From Acinetobacter sp. C32I (GTDB taxonomy: Bacteria; Pseudomonadota; Gammaproteobacteria; Pseudomonadales; Moraxellaceae), in NCBI RefSeq assembly GCF_023702715.1, contig NZ_CP098480.1:372001-436000 (forward strand): a stretch of DNA of 64,000 bases. Reading direction: 5' to 3'. The translations under genes were made by a program, and so were the position numbers. The notes under the pieces were generated by a model, which did no database searches, had not been told where the DNA came from, and saw only the letters and a list, made by a program, of their open reading frames with translations. Below are positions 37,660-45,867 of the stretch, piece after piece; the first letter of the stretch is position 1, and each line of letters starts with the position of its first letter.

Positions 37660-38751
37660 CTATTTGGGAATTTGCTGGGTAATACAATGAATATTGCCGC
37701 CACCTAATAAGATTTCTCTTGCCGGCACGCCAGTGATTTGATAATCAGGATACATTTTGTGGAACAAAATATAGGCTTGATCATCGGTTCTTTCATCCAA
37801 TAAAGGAAAGATAATCTGCTGATTACTGATCAGATAATTCACATATGATCCCGCTAAACGATTACCTTCAAAACGTTCAATGGCATTGCCTTTTTCAACA
37901 TCAATGGTTTCATTTTCACTGGCATACAAAGGTCCTGGCGCGGGTAATTTCCACACCTTCAGTTTTTTGCCTTTTGCATCAGTTACTGATTCGAGAATGT
38001 CTAATGCCTGTCTTGAACTTGCATATTGTGGATCATTCTGATCATCTGTCCAATGTAGTGCCACTTCGCCTGGACGGACAAAGCAACACATGTTGTCGAT
38101 ATGCCCATCGGTCTCATCGTTATACACACCCAATGGCAACCAAATGAATTTCTCAATGCCAAGTAAGGTGGAAAGTTCATGCTCAATCTGCGCTTGTGTC
38201 ATTTCTGGATTACGATTGGGATGCAGTAGACACTCTTTGGTTGTTAATAATGTTCCTTCACCATCGACATGAATGGCACCACCTTCTAAGACCATGCCAG
38301 ACTGATGTAATGGGATGGAATGAAAATGGGCGACCTGACTGGCAACCTCAAGATCTTTATCCCAATTATCATACAAGCCACCATTTTCACCACCCCATGC
38401 ATTAAAGACCCAATCAACTGCGACATTATTGTCTGCTGGATCTTTCACGATGGTTGGTCCGGTATCTCTCATCCATGCATCATCACTTTCAATTTCAACT
38501 AAGGTGACATGGGCGGGAATCGTGGCTTTTGCTTTATTCATTTCAGCATGGGGAACCGCCATAAATACCGGTGTGGTTTTAGAAATCGCTTCAGCGACTT
38601 TGGCAAAGGCTTGCTGTGCAGGCAATGCACCTTGTCTCCAGTTATCGGTACGATAAGGCCAAATCATCCAAACACATTGTTGTGGCGTCCATTCAGCGGG
38701 CATTTTATACATATGATTTTTCATGTGCTTAAACTTCATATCAGGTTTCAT
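37660..38751 (-). CDS. aguA: agmatine deiminase (copy 2)
   Basis: A second agmatine deiminase of 363 residues, with [31 protein letters not shown] and catalytic Cys356 in [11 protein letters not shown], all intact. It is a paralog of the copy at 34817. The protein halves differ noticeably in the N-terminal part, yet 37814-37926 matches 35651-35763 at 112 of 113 bases in inverted orientation. It heads a leftward operon with the SMR pair. None of the 24-nt-period repeats is seen upstream, so it may be regulated differently from copy 1. The exact start among ATG codons at residues 1, 5 and 10 is unsure. Confidence 0.92.
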   Translation of the reverse strand: MKPDMKFKHMKNHMYKMPAEWTPQQCVWMIWPYRTDNWRQGALPAQQAFAKVAEAISKTTPVFMAVPHAEMNKAKATIPAHVTLVEIESDDAWMRDTGPTIVKDPADNNVAVDWVFNAWGGENGGLYDNWDKDLEVASQVAHFHSIPLHQSGMVLEGGAIHVDGEGTLLTTKECLLHPNRNPEMTQAQIEHELSTLLGIEKFIWLPLGVYNDETDGHIDNMCCFVRPGEVALHWTDDQNDPQYASSRQALDILESVTDAKGKKLKVWKLPAPGPLYASENETIDVEKGNAIERFEGNRLAGSYVNYLISNQQIIFPLLDERTDDQAYILFHKMYPDYQITGVPAREILLGGGNIHCITQQIPK

Positions 38752-39367
38752 TGATCCGATATTAGTTCAGATATTTTGAATGTTAAATAAAGGAGCTATC
38801 AGTTTTTTTGAAATCTCAAGGTTTAAATACTGGTTAAATTGCCGATTTACAGAGAACGTAAAAATAAAATAAATAAAGATATGAATGAGTTGACGCGAGT
38901 TCGAAGAAGCATAAAAACAGAGTTTGTTTTCTAAGCAATGGAAAAAAACTTATGAATAAATGACCTAAAATGTATAGGAAAATGAAGAAAATAGTACTAT
39001 TTTCATCTCACGAATATGTAGCTGTATTTGGCTACAGAGAAAGAACAATAGAGAGTGTATATATGCATGATGTGTAGAATAAAAACGACTCATCCATCAT
39101 CCAAGCTCATTATGTGCTAAATACCTGTTTGAATAGGGTTAGATGATCTATTTTATGTATCATGAGATAGATTTAAGATTTATATTTAACTCTAAAATAA
39201 ATTTATAATTTTGTCCTAATCTGTTTTTATTTTATGTTTAATTTGTTGGTTAGGCATTTAGCGTGTTTTATCGTATAAAGAAAAGACTGTATTGTTAATT
39301 TATTAGGTTTTTTATGTCCACTTAATGCGGGTAATTTTTAATATGATCTTCCTTTTGTTCATGAGAA
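38752..39367. other. gene-poor AT-rich intergenic stretch
   Basis: About 616 bases without a convincing gene. It must hold the promoter of the leftward aguA copy 2 operon at its left end. A guanidine-I riboswitch was looked for by eye on the minus strand and not recognised. No strong hairpin with a T-tract was found. Confidence 0.5.
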
Positions 39368-39646
39368 TTGATAGTGAAGAAATGGGTATGTAAGAATTGT
39401 GGTTTATATAAGAAAGTTATTCCAAGTAGTATTAAGTCAGGACGAAAAGTTTTTTTTATACATGATGCTGATAATATCGGTAAGCTAAATAAAATAATAA
39501 GTAAAGGGACGGTTGTTAGCCGTAATCAAGATGTTTTGATCATACTGAGTGAAGGCGTTTTATTCATGATTAAAGACAGCGATGTCTATCCAGAAGATGC
39601 ACCTGTATATTTTGTCTATAACATGTTTGGGACGTGTGAATGTTAA
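39368..39646 (+). CDS. hypothetical small protein with CxxC and CxC motifs
   Basis: An open frame of up to 92 residues starting at TTG 39368 or GTG 39374; no ribosome site stands out. It has CKNCG near the N-terminus and ends in CEC, which could bind zinc. Lysine-rich and hydrophobic stretches alternate. It is flanked by non-coding DNA on both sides and is more AT-rich than its neighbours, so it may be a horizontally acquired orphan or a non-gene. No function is recognised. The following 258 bases hold no gene. Confidence 0.45.
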   Translation: MIVKKWVCKNCGLYKKVIPSSIKSGRKVFFIHDADNIGKLNKIISKGTVVSRNQDVLIILSEGVLFMIKDSDVYPEDAPVYFVYNMFGTCEC

Positions 39647-39904
39647 GTACTTTATTGGCTTTATTTTAGCTAAAATTATGGTTTTTATGCGTTTTATAGG
39701 GATAGAAATTGGCACAGAAAGTCAAATTAAAGACGCAGCGTCAAGATAAATCATCGGCAGTCTATATAATGCTCAGGAAAGTAGTCCCGAAATTTATATC
39801 AATAAGCAGCTATATAGCACTCTTCAGGTTTTGATTTAATTCTGAGTGAAGCTGGTTTTATATTACATAATTTTCGGGTGAGACGATGAGAAGGATGATG
39901 TCGA

Positions 39905-40360
39905 ATGCCCAAATTTGTTGTAATGAAACAAAGCTTTAATGCACCAGTAGACCTTATTTTTCATCTTTTTTCAAAACATCGAACCTTTAATACGGTTTTA
40001 TGGCCGCTACAATCGGTTGTGATTAAAGCTTCTACTGATGATCACAATACAGATGGTGTGGGTTCAATACGAAAGATGGGCCTCGGGGTATTTAAACCGA
40101 TTCAAGAAGAGATCACACAGAGTTTGCCCAATCAGATGATTGAATATCAAATGCTAAAGAATTGCTTATTCAGTTATCATTTGGGGCGATTGGAGTTTGA
40201 AGAATCAGATGGACGTACCCATTTGACCTATACCATCTGGTTAGAGAGCAAAGTCCCATTCCTTACAGAAATAACCTTGATGCAGTTGCAGGCATCGGCA
40301 AACCATGGGCTAAAGAAAATTGCAGCTAAAATTAACCAGTTTCAAATTAAGGCCTTATAG
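39905..40360 (+). CDS. SRPBCC-superfamily (polyketide cyclase/START-like) protein
   Basis: A 151-residue protein with the helix-grip pattern of the SRPBCC superfamily: an N-terminal strand with FNAPVDLIFHLFSKH, a central sheet, and a long C-terminal amphipathic helix. Such proteins bind hydrophobic ligands. GAGAAGGATGATG precedes ATG 39905. It lies 120 bases before an Acr1-like SDR. Their joint role in lipid or aldehyde metabolism is only a guess. Confidence 0.7.
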   Translation: MPKFVVMKQSFNAPVDLIFHLFSKHRTFNTVLWPLQSVVIKASTDDHNTDGVGSIRKMGLGVFKPIQEEITQSLPNQMIEYQMLKNCLFSYHLGRLEFEESDGRTHLTYTIWLESKVPFLTEITLMQLQASANHGLKKIAAKINQFQIKAL

Positions 40361-40480
40361 CCAAGTGAGTAGCTGATAAAAAAATAGAAAACAACATAAG
40401 TTTGATCGCGATACGTTATAGCTACTCTAGGATAAGTAAATCGACAGATTTGAAATGGTATTCTGATCAAGGAGAAAGCA

Positions 40481-41290
40481 ATGGATGTAATGGACAAGAC
40501 CATCATTATTACGGGTGCTTCAAGTGGGATTGGTGAACAGGCTGCCATACAACTGGCGCAAGCAGGGGCCACAGTTTGTCTGATTGCGCGTCGTTTAGAT
40601 GAATTGCAAAGAATTCAAACCGGCATTCAGGCTCAAGGTGGGCGAGTCTCTATTTATCAGGCTGATTTGACTGATGTCGAACAAGCACAGAGTTGTATTA
40701 CACAGATTCTAGCTGAACATCAGAACATTGATGTTTTGGTGAATAATGCAGCCCGTTCCATTCGCCGTCCGATTCTTGAATCGCTTGATCGTCTACATGA
40801 CTATACCCGTACCATGCAGATTAATTATTTTGCAGCAGTGAATTTGACGCTAGGATTATTGCCACATTTTTTGGCCAATGGCGCAGGGCATATTGTCAAT
40901 ATATCGACCATGTCCACTCAAGTGCCAATTCCGTTGTTCTCGGCTTATCTCGCGAGTAAATCTGCACTCGAGTCTTTTTCCCGTTCATTATCGATGGAAC
41001 TGAAAGGCAAAGGCATTGACGTCAGTATTGTGTATTTTCCAATGGTCAGAACGCCAATGTCATCCAAGACCGCAATCTACAAACACATGAAAATGTTAGA
41101 TACACCTGCTGCTGCGGGTTGGATTGTGAAAGCGATTCAAGAAAAATCCTATCGGGTTAGCAGTAAAACAGGTTTGGTTGCCAATGTGGTATTGAATACC
41201 GTACCCACCTGGATGATGAATTTGTCGCGTCCTTTATTTGATGCAATGGACAAACGTTTAAAAAATAAATTAAAGACAGATCAAGCCTGA
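40481..41290 (+). CDS. SDR resembling acyl-CoA reductase Acr1
   Basis: A 269-residue SDR with TGASSGIG at 11-18 and triad Ser142, Tyr156, Lys160 (YLASK). The segment VNNAARSIRRPILESLDRLHDY and the following TMQINYF closely match the Acinetobacter fatty acyl-CoA reductase Acr1. The chain is shorter at both ends than Acr1 (about 295 residues). It may reduce a long-chain acyl-CoA or aldehyde, or be a dehydrogenase on another lipid. A GGAGAA ribosome site precedes ATG 40481. Confidence 0.8.
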   Translation: MDVMDKTIIITGASSGIGEQAAIQLAQAGATVCLIARRLDELQRIQTGIQAQGGRVSIYQADLTDVEQAQSCITQILAEHQNIDVLVNNAARSIRRPILESLDRLHDYTRTMQINYFAAVNLTLGLLPHFLANGAGHIVNISTMSTQVPIPLFSAYLASKSALESFSRSLSMELKGKGIDVSIVYFPMVRTPMSSKTAIYKHMKMLDTPAAAGWIVKAIQEKSYRVSSKTGLVANVVLNTVPTWMMNLSRPLFDAMDKRLKNKLKTDQA

Positions 41291-41310
41291 TGATTGAAGT
41301 CTGAAAATCT

Positions 41311-41336
41311 AAAAAAGCAGCTTTAGCTGCTTTTTT
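41311..41336. terminator. bidirectional terminator
   Basis: Perfect arms AAAAAAGCAGC (41311-41321) and GCTGCTTTTTT (41326-41336), loop TTTA. It lies between the convergent Acr1-like SDR and IclR genes. Confidence 0.9.
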
Positions 41337-41344
41337 GTTATCCC

Positions 41345-42157
41345 TTAATAGATAAATTTAGAAATCTTATCTGCACTCTGAATCACTGTATCCGCAATTT
41401 CATTTCTAAAATAATGTTCATCATAACTGCCTAAAGGGCAACTGACAGAGAGTACCGCCGCCATTTGATGGGTAGATTGTTTAAAAATTGGTGCAGCACA
41501 GGCTGCCATATCGTGATTGTAATGTCCCCAACTGACCATAGAACGTTGGGTTTTGACAAAACTGAGGCGTTGTAACAGCTCCTTGAGGTTTTTAGGGGTG
41601 AGTTCTGAGAATGTATCCCATTGATTAAAGTGTTTATAACGGTCACGAATTTCCGTTTCGCTGAGATCGGCCAACATCATTTGTCCAATCACGGTGGCAT
41701 GTGCGGGCCAGCGCGTGCCGAGCCCAATATTGCTGGTGAAGGTGCCATTCGATTGAATGTTATTGATAAAGACAATATGCGTGCCTTCCAGAATGGATAA
41801 ATGCACCGCAAGTTGGGTTTGATCACGCAGTTCTTTCATTAACGGTGTAGCTAAATCTAATAAGGATTGTTTAGACAAACTATTAAAGCCGAGCTCCATC
41901 ACCTTTGAATCGAGTGCATAGGTCTTTTGTGACGCCTTGCGTAGAAAGCCGCATGATTCCAGTGTGTAGATCAGTCGAAAGGCACTGGAACGGTTGACAT
42001 CGAGAACTTCGGCAATTTCAGTAATGGTCATTTCTTGGGTTTGTTGATTAAAGGCTTGCAAAATTGCCAAGCCACGCACTAAGCCAGGGACTAAATAGCG
42101 ATCATCATTTTTTGTCAGTTCAGATTCTTGAGAGTCTGTTTCAACGCTTGAATTCAT
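41345..42157 (-). CDS. IclR family transcriptional regulator
   Basis: A 270-residue IclR regulator from ATG 42157, preceded by TAGGAAAA; eleven further residues are open upstream without a good ribosome site. The winged helix-turn-helix (MTITEIAEVLDVNRSSAFRLI) is followed by an effector domain. It is divergent from the aromatic catabolic cluster beginning at 42424. Two related palindromes in the gap, and a weaker one before the cluster's porin gene, are the likely binding sites. Acinetobacter IclR relatives such as PcaU and PobR control aromatic catabolism, which fits. Confidence 0.88.
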   Translation of the reverse strand: MNSSVETDSQESELTKNDDRYLVPGLVRGLAILQAFNQQTQEMTITEIAEVLDVNRSSAFRLIYTLESCGFLRKASQKTYALDSKVMELGFNSLSKQSLLDLATPLMKELRDQTQLAVHLSILEGTHIVFINNIQSNGTFTSNIGLGTRWPAHATVIGQMMLADLSETEIRDRYKHFNQWDTFSELTPKNLKELLQRLSFVKTQRSMVSWGHYNHDMAACAAPIFKQSTHQMAAVLSVSCPLGSYDEHYFRNEIADTVIQSADKISKFIY

Positions 42158-42243
42158 CAGTTTAATTTTCCTACAAAAAACGCAAATCATAAAAAATTAA
42201 TTTTCTTAGAATTCTATTCTAACTGCAAAGCATAACGAAAAGA

Positions 42244-42263
42244 TAGTTTTATATATGAAACAA
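42244..42263. promoter_or_regulatory. candidate IclR operator, regulator-proximal copy
   Basis: TAGTTTTATATATGAAACAA matches the perfect palindrome at 42390 in 18 of 20 positions. It lies 87-106 bases upstream of the IclR start codon, suggesting autoregulation. Confidence 0.55.
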
Positions 42264-42334
42264 AATTTCCTAAATAAAACGTAAAAGAATGTGTAATAAA
42301 TATCAAATTAATGATTTTTAAAGATTTATATTGT

Positions 42335-42364
42335 TTGACATAAAAAACAGCATCGGAGTATTCT
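42335..42364 (+). promoter_or_regulatory. sigma70-type promoter of the aromatic cluster
   Basis: A consensus -35 TTGACA (42335-42340) and a -10 TATTCT (42359-42364) with an 18-base spacer. Transcription would begin near 42371, just before the palindrome at 42390, so a bound regulator could block elongation. Confidence 0.55.
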
Positions 42365-42389
42365 TTATTAAAGTTTGTTATATCAAATA

Positions 42390-42409
42390 TTGTTTTATAT
42401 ATAAAACAA
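42390..42409. promoter_or_regulatory. candidate IclR operator, 20-bp perfect palindrome
   Basis: TTGTTTTATATATAAAACAA is its own reverse complement. It lies 15-34 bases before the ferredoxin start codon and downstream of the predicted promoter. A near copy is at 42244 and a degenerate one at 54607. Confidence 0.65.
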
Positions 42410-42423
42410 ATGAGGATGCAAGG

Positions 42424-42729
42424 ATGAGTTGGATCTCAGTTTGTCAGCAAGACGACGTGACCGAAGACGAGCCGAAAGCCATTGAAGTCGACGGTAAGAA
42501 AATTGGCGTATTTTTCATCGATGATCATTACTTTGCCATCGAGAATGTTTGCCCACATGCCTTTGCCTTGTTAACAGAAGGCTTTATCGAAGATCAAACA
42601 GTGGAATGTCCATTGCATGAGGCGATCTTTGATATCCAGACAGGTGAGTTGAAGAGTGGACCAGGATGCCGTGATTTGTGCACCTATCCCGTACGTGTTG
42701 AAGGGCAGGACGTTCAAATTCAACTATAA
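42424..42729 (+). CDS. Rieske-type [2Fe-2S] ferredoxin of a ring-hydroxylating oxygenase
   Basis: A 101-residue electron carrier from ATG 42424, after GAGGA; the open frame extends 31 residues upstream through the promoter and operator and is not coding there. The cluster ligands are Cys43, His45, Cys62 and His65. It should pass electrons from the flavin reductase at 45868 to the oxygenase at 43072. As the first gene after the operator it defines the start of the operon. Confidence 0.92.
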   Translation: MSWISVCQQDDVTEDEPKAIEVDGKKIGVFFIDDHYFAIENVCPHAFALLTEGFIEDQTVECPLHEAIFDIQTGELKSGPGCRDLCTYPVRVEGQDVQIQL

Positions 42730-42754
42730 GTCTTATTTATAAGGATGGAATCTC

Positions 42755-43054
42755 ATGGAAACATTTAATAGGAAGCTAGCGAACTGGATTCATGCCACGC
42801 CAGCGACTGAAGCAGGGATTAACAATATTCAGATACCAGGTCAGGCAGAGCTTCTGGTTTGGCAGACACGGTATAAAGCGCCAACGGCCTATGAGCAAGA
42901 TTTTGTTCAGTACTTAATTAAAGCCTTTGCAGCAGGTGTAACAGAACTTGATGATTTAGTGCAGTCTTTAAATCAACAAGGCTTCCGTTGTGAATCTGGT
43001 GAGCTTTGGACTTCTGAAACCTTCTCAGAAGAAATGCAACGTTTAGGTTATTAA
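42755..43054 (+). CDS. 99-residue protein of unknown role in the oxygenase operon (recombinase-like HTH domain)
   Basis: A small acidic protein with two helical halves. The C-terminal half (AGVTELDDLVQSLNQQGFRCESGELWTSETFSEEMQRLGY) looks like the helix-turn-helix found in serine recombinases (choose-the-site domain) but no catalytic part is present. AAGGA precedes ATG 42755. It lies 26 bases after the ferredoxin gene and 18 before the oxygenase gene, so it is certainly in the operon. It might be an accessory subunit or assembly factor of the oxygenase, or a small regulator. Confidence 0.75.
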   Translation: METFNRKLANWIHATPATEAGINNIQIPGQAELLVWQTRYKAPTAYEQDFVQYLIKAFAAGVTELDDLVQSLNQQGFRCESGELWTSETFSEEMQRLGY

Positions 43055-43071
43055 TTCAAGGAAGAATAGTG

Positions 43072-44139
43072 ATGAACGCAGCAGTATCAGTAACACCGAG
43101 TGTAGAAGAATATTTGGATTTAGGTTTACGTGACCAATGGCATCCAGTGCTAGCAAGCTGGGAAGTGGCGGCAAATCCTGTCGGGATTACCCGTTTAGGC
43201 GAAAATATCGTGGTTTGGCGTGATGCGGAAGGTCAGGTTCATGCCTTGGAAGATCGCTGTCCGCATCGTGGCGCACGTCTTTCTTTAGGTTGGAATCTGG
43301 GCAATCGTGTGGCTTGCTGGTATCACGGTGTTGAAGTCCGTCATGATGGCGTGGTGGAAGATGTGCCTGCGGTACATGATTGTCCAATGAAAGGCACATC
43401 ATGTGTCAAAAGCTATCCAGTGATTGAGCAGCATGGTGCAATTTTCATGTGGTTCGGTATCGATGCCAATGAAGCACCTAAGCCGCTAGATTTTCCTGAA
43501 CAACTGGCAAATGAAGAATGGAGTTCATTCTTATGTCAGGCGGACTGGAAAGTAAATCATCAGTATGCGATTGATAATGTGATGGACCCAATGCACGGTA
43601 GCTATTTGCATTGCACATCACACTCAATGGCAGAGGGCGACCGTACTGCGGAAATGAAACACCGTTCGACCCCAAATGGTTTTATTTTTGAAAAAGAAGG
43701 CCAAGTCGGTGTCAATTTTGACTGGGTTGAATATGCCAATACGGGTGCAAGCTGGTTACGTCTTTCGATTCCATATCGTAAGGATTTTGGTCCAGGTGGC
43801 GAATTCTGGATTGTCGGTTATGCCACACCAATTGATGAAAAAAATACCCGTGTATTCTTCTGGCGCTGTCGTAAAGTCAGTGGCTGGCAACGTCATGTCT
43901 GGCGTTTCCTGTATCGTAACCATTTAGAAAAATTGCATTGGGATGTGTTGGAGCAAGATCGGATTATTTTAGAACATCTTGCACCGAATGCTCGTCAACA
44001 CGAATTCCTCTATCAGCATGATGTCGGTCTATCCCGTTTACGCCGTTTAATGAAAAAAGAAGCGGAAAAACAGTTAAAGAAAATTGCAGCACTCAATAGC
44101 TCAAACCGTATTGAAATGCAGGAACAAGTCCATGGTTAA
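43072..44139 (+). CDS. Rieske non-heme iron aromatic ring-hydroxylating oxygenase, alpha subunit
   Basis: The catalytic subunit of a three-component oxygenase, 355 residues from ATG 43072 after AAGGAAGA. The Rieske centre uses Cys63, His65, Cys82 and His85. The mononuclear iron site has His175 and His180 with bridging Asp172 (NVMDPMHGSYLH). No beta-subunit gene is present, so it is probably an alpha-only oligomer like phthalate or vanillate oxygenases. It would start attack on the unknown aromatic substrate. The end overlaps the next SDR gene by eight bases. Confidence 0.92.
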   Translation: MNAAVSVTPSVEEYLDLGLRDQWHPVLASWEVAANPVGITRLGENIVVWRDAEGQVHALEDRCPHRGARLSLGWNLGNRVACWYHGVEVRHDGVVEDVPAVHDCPMKGTSCVKSYPVIEQHGAIFMWFGIDANEAPKPLDFPEQLANEEWSSFLCQADWKVNHQYAIDNVMDPMHGSYLHCTSHSMAEGDRTAEMKHRSTPNGFIFEKEGQVGVNFDWVEYANTGASWLRLSIPYRKDFGPGGEFWIVGYATPIDEKNTRVFFWRCRKVSGWQRHVWRFLYRNHLEKLHWDVLEQDRIILEHLAPNARQHEFLYQHDVGLSRLRRLMKKEAEKQLKKIAALNSSNRIEMQEQVHG

Positions 44140-44896
44140 TGTCGCATTGTTACAGGACAAAAAAGTCCTTGTCACAGGTGCGGCAAGAGGCTTGGGTCGA
44201 GACTTTGCACAGGCGATTGCGGAAGCAGGTGCGCAAGTGGTCATGGCTGATATCTTGACTGATCTGGTGCAAAGCGAAGCAACAGTATTGCGGGCAAAAG
44301 GTTTAAGTGTTGATGCAGTCAGCATTGACCTTGCAAGTGCGAACTCGATTGAACAGGCAGTTCAACAGGCTGCTGAACGCATGGGTGGAATGGATGGTTT
44401 GGTGAATTGTGCCGCACTGGCAACCAATGTGGGTGGTAAAAGCATGATGGATTATGACGCTGATCTTTGGGATCGTGTCATGAACATCAATGTGAAAGGC
44501 ACGTGGTTAGTCACAAAGGCATGTGTGCCTTATCTCAGGAAATCGAATGCAGGCAAGATCGTCAATGTTGCTTCAGATACCGCCTTATGGGGTGCGCCGA
44601 ATTTGATGGCCTATGTGGCAAGCAAAGGTGCCTTGACTGCAATGACACGTTCCATGGCGAGAGAACTTGGACCATTCAATATCTGTATTAACACGCTGTC
44701 ACCAGGCTTAACTTTGGTTGAAGCAACAGCTTATGTGCCACAAGAGCGCCATGATTTATATGTGAATGGTCGTGCGATTCAACGTCAGCAATTACCACAG
44801 GATTTGAACGGAACAGCCCTTTATTTACTATCAGATTTGTCCTCGTTTGTGACAGGACAGAATATTCCAGTAAATGGCGGTTTTGTCTTTAATTAA
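44132..44896 (+). CDS. SDR, probable cis-dihydrodiol dehydrogenase
   Basis: A classical SDR of 254 residues from ATG 44132, after AGGAACA; it overlaps the oxygenase gene by eight bases, so the two are coupled. TGAARGLG is at 15-22 and the triad is Ser148, Tyr161, Lys165 (YVASK). Directly after the oxygenase and before the extradiol dioxygenase, it should oxidise the cis-diol to a catechol. This role is inferred from position. Confidence 0.85.
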   Translation: MVNVALLQDKKVLVTGAARGLGRDFAQAIAEAGAQVVMADILTDLVQSEATVLRAKGLSVDAVSIDLASANSIEQAVQQAAERMGGMDGLVNCAALATNVGGKSMMDYDADLWDRVMNINVKGTWLVTKACVPYLRKSNAGKIVNVASDTALWGAPNLMAYVASKGALTAMTRSMARELGPFNICINTLSPGLTLVEATAYVPQERHDLYVNGRAIQRQQLPQDLNGTALYLLSDLSSFVTGQNIPVNGGFVFN

Positions 44897-44907
44897 GGAG
44901 TCATCTC

Positions 44908-45840
44908 ATGATTACAGGGATTGAGATTTTAAAGTTTGGGGTTGAAGACAGAACTGCTTCGAATAAATTTTTGGCAGATTTCGGTCTCAAGCAAAGTCAG
45001 TCAGATATTGAAGGGACTGATCTTTACCAGACACAAAATGGCAGCAAGATTTACTTATTTGATTGTGATGATCATCGTTTACCAAAAGCCATTGAGTCAG
45101 GTTCAACTTTACGTGAAGTGACTTGGGGGCTAGATGATACCGCACAGGATTTGGCAAATTTAGCATTGGCTTTAAATGATGTTGAAGGTTATCAGGCCAC
45201 GACAGACATGGTGCAATGTCGTGATCCGAATGGTATGACCATCCGTTTTCAGAAAAGTTTCGTTCAAGATCTACCTGCATTAAAAACCGAAGGCATTAAC
45301 CAATATGGCAATGTGCAACGTGTCAATGCAGCAAGTCCTGTATATGAAAAAGGACAACCTGTTGCGATTGGTCATGTGGTGTTTTTTACCCCAGATTTAG
45401 AAAAAACTGAAAATTTCTATCGTGAGAAACTTGGTTTCTTCTTATCAGATGCTTATCGCAATCGTGGTGCATTCTTACGCTGTCGCGGTAAAGGTTTCCA
45501 CCATGACCTGTTCTTGCTTTCAGTGCCAAATAAACCTGCTGGACTCAATCACGTCGCATTCGTCGTTCGTGATATCCATGAGGTGATTGGTGGTGGATTG
45601 AACATGAACCGTTCTGATTGGTCGACTTTCATTGGCCCGGGACGTCATCCGATTTCTTCAGCTTACTTCTGGTATGTCAATTCACCGCTTGGTGGCGCAT
45701 TTGAATACTATACCAACGATGATTATCTGACCGAAGAATGGCAACCACGCATTGAAGAACATCGTCTGGAACTCTTTACAGAATGGGCGATTGAAGGCGG
45801 TCTGGATGATCACACTCGTCGTCAAGTTAAACCTGCATAA
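44908..45840 (+). CDS. extradiol ring-cleavage dioxygenase (VOC superfamily)
   Basis: A 310-residue two-domain type I extradiol dioxygenase. In the C-terminal domain the iron ligands are His156 (IGHVVFF), His215 (LNHVAFVV) and Glu266 (GAFEYY), the 2-His-1-carboxylate set of catechol 2,3- and 2,3-dihydroxybiphenyl 1,2-dioxygenases. The N-terminal domain is degenerate, as usual. It should cleave a catechol beside its hydroxyl groups to a yellow hydroxy-oxo-dienoate. The actual catechol is unknown. Confidence 0.88.
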   Translation: MITGIEILKFGVEDRTASNKFLADFGLKQSQSDIEGTDLYQTQNGSKIYLFDCDDHRLPKAIESGSTLREVTWGLDDTAQDLANLALALNDVEGYQATTDMVQCRDPNGMTIRFQKSFVQDLPALKTEGINQYGNVQRVNAASPVYEKGQPVAIGHVVFFTPDLEKTENFYREKLGFFLSDAYRNRGAFLRCRGKGFHHDLFLLSVPNKPAGLNHVAFVVRDIHEVIGGGLNMNRSDWSTFIGPGRHPISSAYFWYVNSPLGGAFEYYTNDDYLTEEWQPRIEEHRLELFTEWAIEGGLDDHTRRQVKPA

Positions 45841-45867
45841 GTACAGATCAGGCAGGGAGAACAAGCT

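Noticed and set aside
38752..39367. Possible guanidine riboswitch upstream of aguA copy 2
   Set aside because: No conserved guanidine-I core or paired P1/P2 elements could be recognised on the minus strand by eye. A covariance-model search would be decisive.
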